This document shows positions 6,610 through 14,200 of a DNA stretch of 38,274 nucleotides, piece after piece. The translations under genes were made by a program, and so were the position numbers. The notes under the pieces were generated by a model, which saw nothing but the letters and a program-made list of their open reading frames with translations, was not told the origin of the DNA and searched no databases. Position 1 is the first letter of the stretch; each line of letters opens with the position of its first letter. Origin of the DNA: Candidatus Saccharibacteria bacterium RIFCSPHIGHO2_12_FULL_47_16b (GTDB lineage Bacteria; Patescibacteriota; Saccharimonadia; Saccharimonadales; UBA10212); assembly GCA_001790525.1 (NCBI GenBank), contig MGCU01000002.1, forward strand, positions 1-38,274. The letters run 5' to 3'.

Positions 6610-7230
6610 ATGCCAAGCCGGAACAGAGTAAAAGAATATGTCCCTGATAGCTACTACCATATTTATAACCGTGGCGTTAACAAACGGCGCATCTTTATCG
6701 ATGACCAAGATTATGCAGTCTTCCTTAACCTACTCAAGCGTTATTTAGACAGCAAGCCAACCAAAGACAAGCAGGGACGAGAATACGGCTGGTTGTATGG
6801 TCATCTAGAACTATTGGCTTTTTGTTTAGTACCTAATCATTTTCACCTGTTAATTTATCAGCGGGATCCCACTGCTATGACCCATTTGTTACGTGGTGTT
6901 GGAACTTCTTATTCGACTTATTTTAATAAAAAATATAAGCGTGTTGGTCCGCTTTTCCAAGAGCGCTTCAAAGCCAGCCGTATAAGTAAAGATGAGTACT
7001 TGCAACATATATCAAGGTACATTCATTTAAACCCGGAGAATTATCGGACTTGGGAATTTTCAAGTTTGCCATACTACTTGGGTAAAAAGCAGTCCGATTG
7101 GGTTAGACCCAAAATGATTCTAGATTTATTTGAAAGTGACGAGTACGAAAATTTTGTCTCAGACTATTTATCCTATAAACGGGAGCTCGATGGTATAAAG
7201 CACGAATTAGCAAATAGCGCGGATATATAG
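6610..7230 (+). CDS. REP-associated tyrosine transposase (RAYT, Y1 family)
   Basis: The ATG at 6610 follows GGAG by five nucleotides and is preferred to the GTG at 6604. 206 residues of the Y1/IS200-like transposase family: 'SYYHIYNRGVNKRRIF' at the N-terminus, the HUH metal-binding motif in 'CLVPNHFHLLI' (about 75-85), and 'YLQHISRYIHLNP' supplying the catalytic tyrosine (about 137-149). Single-domain HUH proteins flanked by short palindromes, and not by IS ends, are RAYTs, which bind and are thought to mobilise REP hairpins. Here one palindrome precedes the gene and a doublet follows 18 bp after it. The frame is complete and the active-site residues are present, so it could be functional. 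Confidence 0.92.
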   Translation: MPSRNRVKEYVPDSYYHIYNRGVNKRRIFIDDQDYAVFLNLLKRYLDSKPTKDKQGREYGWLYGHLELLAFCLVPNHFHLLIYQRDPTAMTHLLRGVGTSYSTYFNKKYKRVGPLFQERFKASRISKDEYLQHISRYIHLNPENYRTWEFSSLPYYLGKKQSDWVRPKMILDLFESDEYENFVSDYLSYKRELDGIKHELANSADI

Positions 7231-7248
7231 TTTAGTCCATTGTTGCTT

Positions 7249-7307
7249 CAAGGACCGTCCTTGTAAACAAGGGGTTATTAACAGATGTCCTGCAAGGACG
7301 GTCCTTG
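7249..7307. repeat. REP doublet downstream of the RAYT gene
   Basis: Palindrome CAAGGACCGTCCTTG (7249-7263), a 29-bp linker beginning TAAACAAGGGGTT, and CAAGGACGGTCCTTG (7293-7307) with the centre base in opposite orientation. It is 59 bp in total, the same length as the doublet at 9275. Confidence 0.85.
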
Positions 7308-7317
7308 TAAATAGGAG

Positions 7318-7752
7318 CTAACCGGTGATTTGTCTGAGGACGAAGCGGACCATGATTTGGGCCAGGGCGACAATTATTAGACCGATGATGGCATAAAGTA
7401 TGGTGTTTTTGGCACTAGTAACGGAGGTATCGCTGCCGCCGCTGGTGATGTAACGCAGGCCGCCAATGATAATCATGATGACGGCTACAATACCGACGAT
7501 TAACGACAAAGTGTTGATAACGCTACGGATAACCTTGTTGAATTTCTCGACGCCTGTATCGGTAGATGTAGCGCAGTTGCCATCGCTTAGCTGAAGATTA
7601 GCGCCGGCGCATAAGCCTTCTTGAATTACTTGATCGGGAGTTTTATTGGAGATGTCCTGAGCGAAAGTTTTGGGATTCAAAGCGGAAAAGCTAAAGACAG
7701 TCAAAGCCAAAAAACTAGCAACAATGAATAACGTCCGACTTAAAACACCCAT
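7318..7752 (-). CDS. TrbC/VirB2-like pilin-family protein, array member 7
   Basis: 144 residues. A signal peptide (about 1-31, ending A-Q) is followed by a short extracytoplasmic segment with two cysteines (in GLCAG and GNCAT). Two hydrophobic helices, 'LSLIVGIVAVIMIIIGGLRYI' and 'ILYAIIGLIIVALAQIMVRFVL', are separated by the polar loop 'TSGGSDTSVTSAKNT'. This is the layout of VirB2/TrbC pilins. It is the last of seven related genes. Unlike the others it has its own promoter: TATAAT (7765-7760) ends 7 nt before the ATG, inside a 12-bp inverted repeat. The assignment rests on topology and the shared loop, not on a search. Confidence 0.75.
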   Translation of the reverse strand: MGVLSRTLFIVASFLALTVFSFSALNPKTFAQDISNKTPDQVIQEGLCAGANLQLSDGNCATSTDTGVEKFNKVIRSVINTLSLIVGIVAVIMIIIGGLRYITSGGSDTSVTSAKNTILYAIIGLIIVALAQIMVRFVLRQITG

Positions 7753-7779
7753 GCTCTGAATTATAGGGCATGGGTGTTT
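7743..7779 (-). promoter_or_regulatory. 12-bp inverted repeat holding a -10 box and a start codon
   Basis: AAACACCCATGC and GCATGGGTGTTT (7743-7754 and 7768-7779) flank a 13-bp loop that contains TATAAT on the minus strand. The 3' arm includes the pilin start codon and ends in TTTT. It can act as the terminator of the upstream pilin transcript, as the operator/promoter of the downstream one, or as both. Confidence 0.55.
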
Positions 7780-7795
7780 GGGATTCTAGGATGGT

Positions 7796-8224
7796 CTAAG
7801 TAGCACCCTTTAGGACAAACTGGACGATGGCTTGGGCCAGTGCCACAATGATCAAACCGATGATGGCATAGAGGATGGTGTTTTTGGCGGCTGTGATACT
7901 CTCTTGTTTGCCGCCGCTAGCTACGTAGCGCAGGCCACCGTAGATTATCATGATGACAGCCACGACGGCGATTACTGCCGATAGGATGTTGATAACACTC
8001 TTTATCTTGGCGCTTAAGCCCTCATCTGATCTTGCCGGAATCTCGCATTCATTTACCGATGTTTTGGGATCATCCCTTAAAGCAGCATTCGATCCACAAA
8101 TTAGGTTTTTCTGTATGCCTTCCTCGACGGTTTGGGCATAGGCTGGAACAGCCATAGCAACAGGTGCTCCTAGCGTTAGTACTGACGCTAGGATAATTAG
8201 TTTCTTTTTTATTTTTTGAATCAT
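7796..8224 (-). CDS. TrbC/VirB2-like pilin-family protein, array member 6
   Basis: 142 residues with a Lys-rich signal peptide (MIQKIKKKLIILASVL, cleavage after about A-Y-A, residue 30), a two-cysteine extracytoplasmic stretch, then helices 'NILSAVIAVVAVIMIIYGGLRYV' and 'ILYAIIGLIIVALAQAIVQFVL' separated by 'ASGGKQESITAAKNT'. The second half is nearly identical in pattern to members 5 and 7, indicating duplication. AAAGGA lies about 8 nt before the ATG. The 78-bp gap upstream is AT-rich and can contain its own promoter. It is expected to be a secreted or membrane-embedded subunit of the surface filament or secretion channel. Confidence 0.75.
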   Translation of the reverse strand: MIQKIKKKLIILASVLTLGAPVAMAVPAYAQTVEEGIQKNLICGSNAALRDDPKTSVNECEIPARSDEGLSAKIKSVINILSAVIAVVAVIMIIYGGLRYVASGGKQESITAAKNTILYAIIGLIIVALAQAIVQFVLKGAT

Positions 8225-8302
8225 TTGATATTCCTTTAATTCTTTTTAGAATTATTTAACTATAAGCAGTTTATATCACAACCATGCCAGGTTTGGCAAT
8301 GA

Positions 8303-8818
8303 TTAGCATGGCTTCCCCTGATCGGGTCCACTATCCAAGCGGCCGTTAACACAGGTTGGGGTTGAACTTGATTGGGTGACTTCTGTGGCTTCACGCAGTA
8401 CAAAGTGGACGATGGCTTGGGCGAGAGCTACGACAATTAATCCGATAATGGCATAGAGGATGGTGTTTTTGGCGGCTGTTATGTTTTCCTGTTTACCAGC
8501 ACTAGCTACGTAGCGGAAGCCGCCAATGATAATCATGATGATGGCGATGATGCCAACGACGGCCGACAAAACATTAAGTATTTTTTTTATGGTGCTGCTT
8601 AATTTACCGGCGGATTCGGCGGAAATATCACTGACTTTCTGGCCTGTTACATCTTGACCGGCTGCGCCAGAAGCACCGCATTGCAGCGCTTCTTGAGGAG
8701 TCAAGTTACCTGCCTTACAGTCAATTTGCGCCGAACTTTGGCTAGGTATTAACAACAGGAATGAAAAGACAAAAACAGCAGCCAAAAATATTCGTAAAAT
8801 AAGTGACTTCATAGCCAT
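8303..8818 (-). CDS. TrbC/VirB2-like pilin-family protein, array member 5
   Basis: 171 residues: a signal peptide (to about S-A-Q, residue 31), a longer mature N-terminal region with two cysteines, and the paired helices 'NVLSAVVGIIAIIMIIIGGFRYV' and 'ILYAIIGLIVVALAQAIVHFVL'. Unlike members 6 and 7 it carries a 30-residue hydrophilic tail with a further Cys pair (PTCVNG and GKPC at the very end). The tail could be disulphide-linked. It starts three nucleotides after the stop of member 4, so the two are probably translated from one mRNA. Confidence 0.75.
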   Translation of the reverse strand: MAMKSLILRIFLAAVFVFSFLLLIPSQSSAQIDCKAGNLTPQEALQCGASGAAGQDVTGQKVSDISAESAGKLSSTIKKILNVLSAVVGIIAIIMIIIGGFRYVASAGKQENITAAKNTILYAIIGLIVVALAQAIVHFVLREATEVTQSSSTPTCVNGRLDSGPDQGKPC

Positions 8819-8821
8819 AGA

Positions 8822-9382
8822 TTAACCTATTATTCTTGTGTTAACAAAGGTCACGATTAGCCAGGCAAAGGCCACGATAATCATGCCGGTTAAGGCACTA
8901 GTGATAATAGTGCGGGCTTGGCGGGCTCGGGTCGGGCTATCGGTTGCCCGTTGGCCGCCAATACTGCCACCGGCCGTGACAAAGACATAGCCGCCATAGA
9001 CAATCAGAATGGTGCCGCCAACTGCCGCTACCAGGGCAAAAACGTTGGCAACTTGCTGGAGTATACCTTTGGGGCCGGCAATCGGATTCTGGTCGGAAGT
9101 CTTCTGTTCTTCAACCTGCTGGCAGGCCGGGCTGTTTTGAGCCGCGAGGTTCCTGGGATCGCAAGCTTGCTCGAACAGATTTGCCTGGGCATTGGTTTTT
9201 GGTGCAAACATAAATAATGAAATTATAGTTAATAGACAAAGGCCAAAAAGAACTAGCTGTTTTTTAATCTGTTTCAAGTACGGTCCTTGTAAAAAAGGGG
9301 TTTTTAACAGATGTCTTACAAGGACCGTCCTTGAAAATAGCGGGTGTAACATTTTTTTTAATTGTGATAGCCAAGAGGTCAT
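8822..9382 (-). CDS. Pilin-like protein with a REP doublet in its N-terminal coding region
   Basis: 186 residues (array member 4). The ATG at 9382 overlaps the upstream stop as ATGA, which favours this start. Residues about 17-36 are encoded by a 59-bp REP doublet (9275-9333) that leaves the frame open. The usual hydrophobic leader follows as 'KKQLVLFGLCLLTIISLFMFA'. The mature part has two cysteines (QACDPRN, PACQQ) and two helices, 'VANVFALVAAVGGTILIVYGGYVFV' and 'IITSALTGMIIVAFAWLIVTFV'. An alternative is initiation at the TTG inside the left palindrome (MKQIKKQL...), which would give a normal signal peptide. Confidence 0.72.
   Translation of the reverse strand: MTSWLSQLKKMLHPLFSRTVLVRHLLKTPFLQGPYLKQIKKQLVLFGLCLLTIISLFMFAPKTNAQANLFEQACDPRNLAAQNSPACQQVEEQKTSDQNPIAGPKGILQQVANVFALVAAVGGTILIVYGGYVFVTAGGSIGGQRATDSPTRARQARTIITSALTGMIIVAFAWLIVTFVNTRIIG
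9275..9333. repeat. REP doublet inside the member-4 pilin gene
   Basis: CAAGTACGGTCCTTG (9275-9289), a 29-bp linker, and CAAGGACCGTCCTTG (9319-9333). It differs from the doublet at 7249-7307 at 7 of 59 positions by my alignment. The left palindrome carries one stem mismatch. Confidence 0.85.
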
Positions 9383-9708
9383 TTGCCCAAGCCGCCGATT
9401 ATTATGTTAACGATAAAAGCCGCCGAAGCCACAATAACCAAGCCGATGACGGCGTAAATTACAGCGTTGCGGTTTTTGGTAATATTTTCCGGATTGTCGC
9501 GGGCAAAAACCAAACGCATGCCGGATAAAACTATCCAGACTACGGCAAAGGCGCCTATGATGGCAAAGGCAATGTTGAGGCCGGTTTGAAGAGTGGTTGA
9601 CTTACAGCCAGTAACGGCTGCGTTTTTTACATCTTCCGTCGTGCAGGTCTTTGGTAACGGGGCTGAATCGACAAGTCCTTGCAGTGCCAAGAAAATATTA
9701 CTCATCAT
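9379..9708 (-). CDS. Pilin-like small membrane protein, array member 3
   Basis: 109 residues without an obvious cleavable signal peptide. An N-terminal stretch 'MMSNIFLALQGLVDS' precedes two cysteines (KTCTT, GCKST), then helices 'IAFAIIGAFAVVWIVLSGMRLVFA' and 'AVIYAVIGLVIVASAAFIVNIII' with the polar loop 'RDNPENITKNRN'. The loop and second helix correspond to those of members 5-7. Both its start and stop overlap the neighbours by four bases (ATGA), indicating translational coupling within the operon 10657 to 8303. Confidence 0.75.
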   Translation of the reverse strand: MMSNIFLALQGLVDSAPLPKTCTTEDVKNAAVTGCKSTTLQTGLNIAFAIIGAFAVVWIVLSGMRLVFARDNPENITKNRNAVIYAVIGLVIVASAAFIVNIIIGGLGK

Positions 9709-10145
9709 CGAGCTAAACTCCTACCGATGAATGTTACAAACAAGGTGGCGGTGAAGGCGATGCCAAGACCAATCAGGGCATTATATATAGTCTTACGGGC
9801 AGAAGCGGCTTTTTCCGGGTTGCCTTGGGCGGCAATGTACTGGACGCCGGCTGCCATAATCATGATGACCGCGGCAAAGCCGGCAATTCTAAGCAGCATA
9901 TCAAGTACGGCTAATCCGACTGGGAAAATGCTGGTAGGAAATGTCACATATGGCACGCATTGATTAAGGGCGTCAACTTTGAAAGTGTTCATATACTGCC
10001 ACCAATGCGGTAGGAAGATGAAGGTGTTCTCATTAAGCTTGGTAAGTTGGTCTGCCGTACAAGCTCCGCCGGGTTTGCCAGCAGGTATAGTAGCGGCGAA
10101 GAACAAAATCTTATCAATATATAAATAAAGCGCGCTATACATCAT
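9705..10145 (-). CDS. Pilin-like membrane protein, array member 2
   Basis: 146 residues. An N-terminal hydrophobic segment 'LYLYIDKILFFAATIPAG' may act as an uncleaved or cleaved leader. It is followed by a soluble region with Cys in 'GACTA' and 'NQCVP', and two helices, 'GLAVLDMLLRIAGFAAVIMIMAAGVQYI' and 'TIYNALIGLGIAFTATLFVTFI'. The loop 'AAQGNPEKAASARK' matches the loop of the other array members in position. It overlaps the neighbours at both ends by four bases. Overall the pattern fits a divergent pilin or pilin-like channel subunit, and the exact role is not readable. Confidence 0.72.
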   Translation of the reverse strand: MMYSALYLYIDKILFFAATIPAGKPGGACTADQLTKLNENTFIFLPHWWQYMNTFKVDALNQCVPYVTFPTSIFPVGLAVLDMLLRIAGFAAVIMIMAAGVQYIAAQGNPEKAASARKTIYNALIGLGIAFTATLFVTFIGRSLAR

Positions 10146-10657
10146 GGTGTTGTCTTTGCACTACTAAATATACCGCCGGGAATTATCCATTGCAGGAATG
10201 AGAAAATCAAAAGAAAAACAATTAAGGCAATCAGGGCGTTGACGATGCGCTTTTTGGCGGCGGCAACGGCCTCGGCTTTATCACCAGCCATGGAATATTG
10301 AATGCCGCCGAGAATCAGCACACCAGTGATAACCACGGCCACCAGCCCGCTCAAGAATTTAACTATGGTGTCTATGTCTTTGACGATTGGGTTATCATTG
10401 AGATCGACTTTGGCGTTAATTAGGCATTTTTTGAAATTTTCTTGGCCAGGTTTTGAAGAGCGGTCTATACCCAAGCATTCCTTGGGTGTTTCTGCCTCGC
10501 ATTGATCTATTTTCCGTTGTGATTCCTTTGGGGACTTATCATTAACAAATATCTGACAAGCTGGAGAGACCGCCGAAACAGGCTCCGGCGCCAGAACGGC
10601 GTTTAGGCTGAGAATTAAAAACGGCAGCAACAGGAGTGTTTTTATTTTTTGAGACAT
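10142..10657 (-). CDS. Pilin-like membrane protein, array member 1
   Basis: The start is placed at the ATG at 10657 (MSQKIKTLLLL), because the preceding 21 residues in the track start do not resemble a leader and the choice gives a normal signal peptide ending near A-V-S-A. 171 residues: four cysteines in the mature N-terminal half, then helices 'IVKFLSGLVAVVITGVLILGGIQYSM' and 'IVNALIALIVFLLIFSFLQWIIPGG' with the loop 'AGDKAEAVAAAKKR'. It is the first pilin-like gene of the coupled run. A CAGG stretch 8 nt upstream is a weak ribosome-binding site. Confidence 0.7.
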   Translation of the reverse strand: MSQKIKTLLLLPFLILSLNAVLAPEPVSAVSPACQIFVNDKSPKESQRKIDQCEAETPKECLGIDRSSKPGQENFKKCLINAKVDLNDNPIVKDIDTIVKFLSGLVAVVITGVLILGGIQYSMAGDKAEAVAAAKKRIVNALIALIVFLLIFSFLQWIIPGGIFSSAKTTP

Positions 10658-10720
10658 TTTTGAACCTGATAACAGCTTAACCAGAAAATAGCGCTTTAGC
10701 AAGCTAGTAGCAAACAGCAA

Positions 10721-11098
10721 CTAGTTTAAGGAGTTTATTTTTCGGCTATTAATTCGGACTCGCTTGATGAAGCCACTGAGCATCTTTGCTATCTCTTCTA
10801 ACTTGCCGATCAACCTATCATGAGTACTCAAGCTAATATATTTGAGGTCTACCGCCGTCATTAACATCGACTCAACTTCCGCCGTAGAGCCGCGGGCAAT
10901 TATAAGGAAATGTAAAAATGCTTTATCGCTCCGTCGGCCGTAACCTTCTGCAATATTATTCATTATAGAAAGACTTGCCCGCTGAATTTGATCCTTAAAG
11001 GCATAATCAGCGCAGGCAGAAAACGAATCATAGATATCAAGATTTAGCTCTCGGGCTTTTTGCCAAATTAGCAGTTCTTTAAACGACTGAACAGCCAT
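10721..11098 (-). CDS. Four helix bundle protein (23S rRNA IVP type), copy 2
   Basis: 125 residues, complete. 'FKELLIWQKARELNLDIYDSF', 'QIQRASLSIMNNIAEGYGRRS' and 'FLIIARGSTAEVESMLMTA' are the diagnostic segments of TIGR02436, including the N-I-A-E-G motif. It lies immediately upstream of, and on the same strand as, the pilin-like operon, with no gap before the track start of member 1. It has a leaderless-type promoter: TTAACA (11133-11128), 17 bp, TAGACT (11110-11105), then 6 nt to the ATG. The function of this family is unknown; the pilin operon might be transcribed from the same promoter. Confidence 0.9.
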   Translation of the reverse strand: MAVQSFKELLIWQKARELNLDIYDSFSACADYAFKDQIQRASLSIMNNIAEGYGRRSDKAFLHFLIIARGSTAEVESMLMTAVDLKYISLSTHDRLIGKLEEIAKMLSGFIKRVRINSRKINSLN

Positions 11099-11104
11099 AG
11101 TGGC

Positions 11105-11133
11105 AGTCTACGCTGGTTAAAGAAAGATGTTAA
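11105..11133 (-). promoter_or_regulatory. Promoter of four-helix-bundle copy 2
   Basis: TTAACA (-35) and TAGACT (-10) with a 17-bp spacer on the minus strand; the -10 ends six nucleotides before the ATG at 11098. The 142-bp spacer 11099-11240 also shows alternating CTGCTAATT/GCTATCTG repeats. A plus-strand -10 candidate TATAGT (11214-11219), with TTGATT 15 bp upstream, may serve the next operon. Confidence 0.5.
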
Positions 11134-11240
11134 TTTCTTATGTTTATTGTGCTATCTGCTAATTGCTATCTGCTAATTATTGCTTTTATCTGTTGATTAC
11201 CTTGTAAATATGATATAGTCATAAACGAAAATTCACTAAA

Positions 11241-14200
11241 ATGAAAAACCTTAAAAAAATAGCTGCCGGACTATTTGTACTCCTGTTTGCAGCTTTATTC
11301 TGGCTGATCTTCCCGCAAAAATCTTTGGCTGTCTCTGTTGACAATGATGGTTTTCTGGAACCTGCAGCCACATATACGGTCGAGTCAGTGGTTGACGGCG
11401 AGCCCGAAACGGTTTCGGCTGTAATTGGTGGCGAAACTTATCTTTTTGTCGATAGAGACCCCACCGACGATACTCATAATCTAAAGTACTACGGCGATGG
11501 TCTTATTTGCAACATGGACCCAAAAATATCGGGGGTTAAGAATTCGAAAGAGGGTATCAACCATACTGGCAATTCTCAGTCATTAGCCAATGGCACCTCC
11601 ACAGGTTGGCCGGCAACTATAACGCTTAGCTATAGCGGTGACACAGATAAAGACTGCAGTGAAGGAGCCGCACAGAAATTTCTTCCAGAAACTAATATAA
11701 CTTTTTATAGTAATAGTCCTGAAACTAATGTTGGTAGTACAGACCAGGGGCAGTTGGCAGGTGCGGACGACAAAACATTGGCCCAGTTGCTGGCCGAGGG
11801 CGGCAGTGGGGATCCTTCGGCCTGTGCGGCCAATAGCAATACAACTCTGGAGTGGATTTTGTGTCCGATAATTAACGCTATTAGTAAATTCACCGACCAG
11901 ATGAATAATTTTGTTGAAGGTCAATTACATTTTAGAGTCGGACAACTTCTGCCTAACGACGGCCAAGTCAATAAAGCTTGGACAATTATCAAAAACATCG
12001 TTGCCGGACTTGTCGTAATCCTAATGTTAGTAATGGTCATATCCCAAGCCGTGGGTGGGCAATTCTTTGACGCTTACACCGTTAAGAAAATGCTGCCGCG
12101 ACTGGTGATTGCGGTGATTGCTATGCAATTCTCTTGGGTGATTGGGAAATGGATGATTGGAATTGCTAATGATTTGGGTGAGGGACTGAAGCAGATAATG
12201 CTGGCGCCGTTTGGCGGCGGAGGTAATATGGATCTGCCAAGCATCATGCATCACCTGAATGGCGCTTACCCAGCGATAACCGGTGGCGCTGCCGTGTTCG
12301 GTGTATTTTTACTTCTGATAATTGCATTTAAAGATTTTATTCTGCCAGCTCTTATTTTCATTGCAGTGGCTGTCGGTAGCGCTCTACTTATTGCCTTAGC
12401 CACTTTGGTTTTTAGAAACATTCTGATTGTTATGGCGGTTATTTTTGCACCTTTGGCATTACTACTCTGGGCGACGCCTGGTCAAACCATGCAGGGTTAT
12501 TGGAAAAAATACGCCGATAATTTCGCCAAGCTGCTGCTGTTTTTCCCATTGGTAATTGCCTTAATTTATACGGGTCGGATTGCCGCTTGGCTGGCCGGCG
12601 GTTTTGGCGCTCCCAGCCTAATTGAATACCTCATCGTCTTAGTGGCTTTCTTTGGACCATACTTCTTTTTACCAAAAACCTTCAAATGGGGTGGCCAACT
12701 ACTTGGTGCCATTAATCAGGGCATAAACCAAAACAAATTAGTCAATATGGGCAAACAGTGGGGCTTTGGCCTTGCTAAAGATCACTTGGCTGATGCGCGT
12801 GGCAACCGTGCCCGTAAATATACCGATTCTGAGCAAAAGGGCGCTCGTTTCAATACATACAGCCTATTTGGCAGGGGGATTAGTAAAGTTCCTGGCGTTC
12901 GCAGAGCCTTCATGGATAAAAACGGCTTGGGTAGACGCCTGCCTTTCAATGAGACTCAACGAAACATGCTGGGCTCGGGCATGCTTTTTCAGAGCCAGAT
13001 CAACCGGCGGAAAGCCGCCCGGCTTGGTAAAGAATATAAGGACTCTGTCGATGCCGCTAACGAAGAGCTGGCTAAGCGGAAGGCTGAAACAGCCCGCAAA
13101 CCAGGTCAAATGGCGGGATGGACAGTTCAGCGTGGTGCCAACGGCGAGATGCTATTCAAGGCTTTCTCGAGAGACAAAACAAAGAGACCCGGCTGGTCGG
13201 CCGCTTTTGCCGCGGCAAGACGGGATTTATTTAGTGGTGACACGCGCCGGGCTGATAGAGCCGCCCAATGGTTTCAAACCCATCCTGAATTTGGTATTCA
13301 TTCGAACAATTTGATCCCGCTTGATGTTAACAACAAGATGTGGAAGGATCTGAAAGCCTTCGAAAGAGCCGAGGGCCTTAGCGGCACCCCCTACAATGCC
13401 AATGATCTTTCTAAGAAAGATGGGGATCTGCACACTGAACTGGCAGGTCTTGCCAATAAGCACCGAAACGGCCAACTAACTGACCCGGCGGAGGTGTCTA
13501 GGTTTAAACAGCTTAATTACCTTATGAACTTAAGGGCGGGCGAACATAAGCCATTCGATAAAGCTGAGATAAAACGCATGAAAGAAGACCTTAAATTCAT
13601 TCAGGATACTGACCCGAACGGCGCTTATTACAATGACGATGTTACTGGCGGTAAAGATGAAGGCGGGCTGGCTTACGTCCGCATGGCCCAGCTATTACCG
13701 ACGCAATTAAAGGCGACTTCTTTGCCTGAGGTTCAGCAAGCCATGGCCAATATGTATTACGAGAATATGCCGAACGTCATGGCCAGACTGCAGGAAAATG
13801 AAGGCTGGCAGCTTATGGAAAATGACTTTGATGAAGTAGTAGCCAAGGCTCGGGTGGCTGTGGCAAATCCTAGATCCAAGGAAGCCGCGTACTTTAAGCA
13901 GAAAGGCATCGATCCCGGCGATATCGATAAAATGGTAAGCACCGGCCTCTTCTATAACGCCACTGATATGCACCGCTACGCTGGCACCGACCACAGTAGT
14001 TACGGCCGCTGGGCCAACCAAAATGAATCAACTTTGGATCAGAAAGCCGCTGATGATGGGAGGGCTCTCGACAAATTGCAATGGGGTTACCAGGAAAAAG
14101 ACAATCTCGGCGGAGATACATTACTACCTGGTTTGTCCGACTTTACGACAATGACCGAGGGTATCATTGAACGTCAAGATCCCACACTTACACAGATAAT

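Noticed and set aside
12766-13314. 182-aa ORF inside the VirB6-like gene
   Set aside because: It is an alternative frame within a 1437-codon gene with consistent domain structure.
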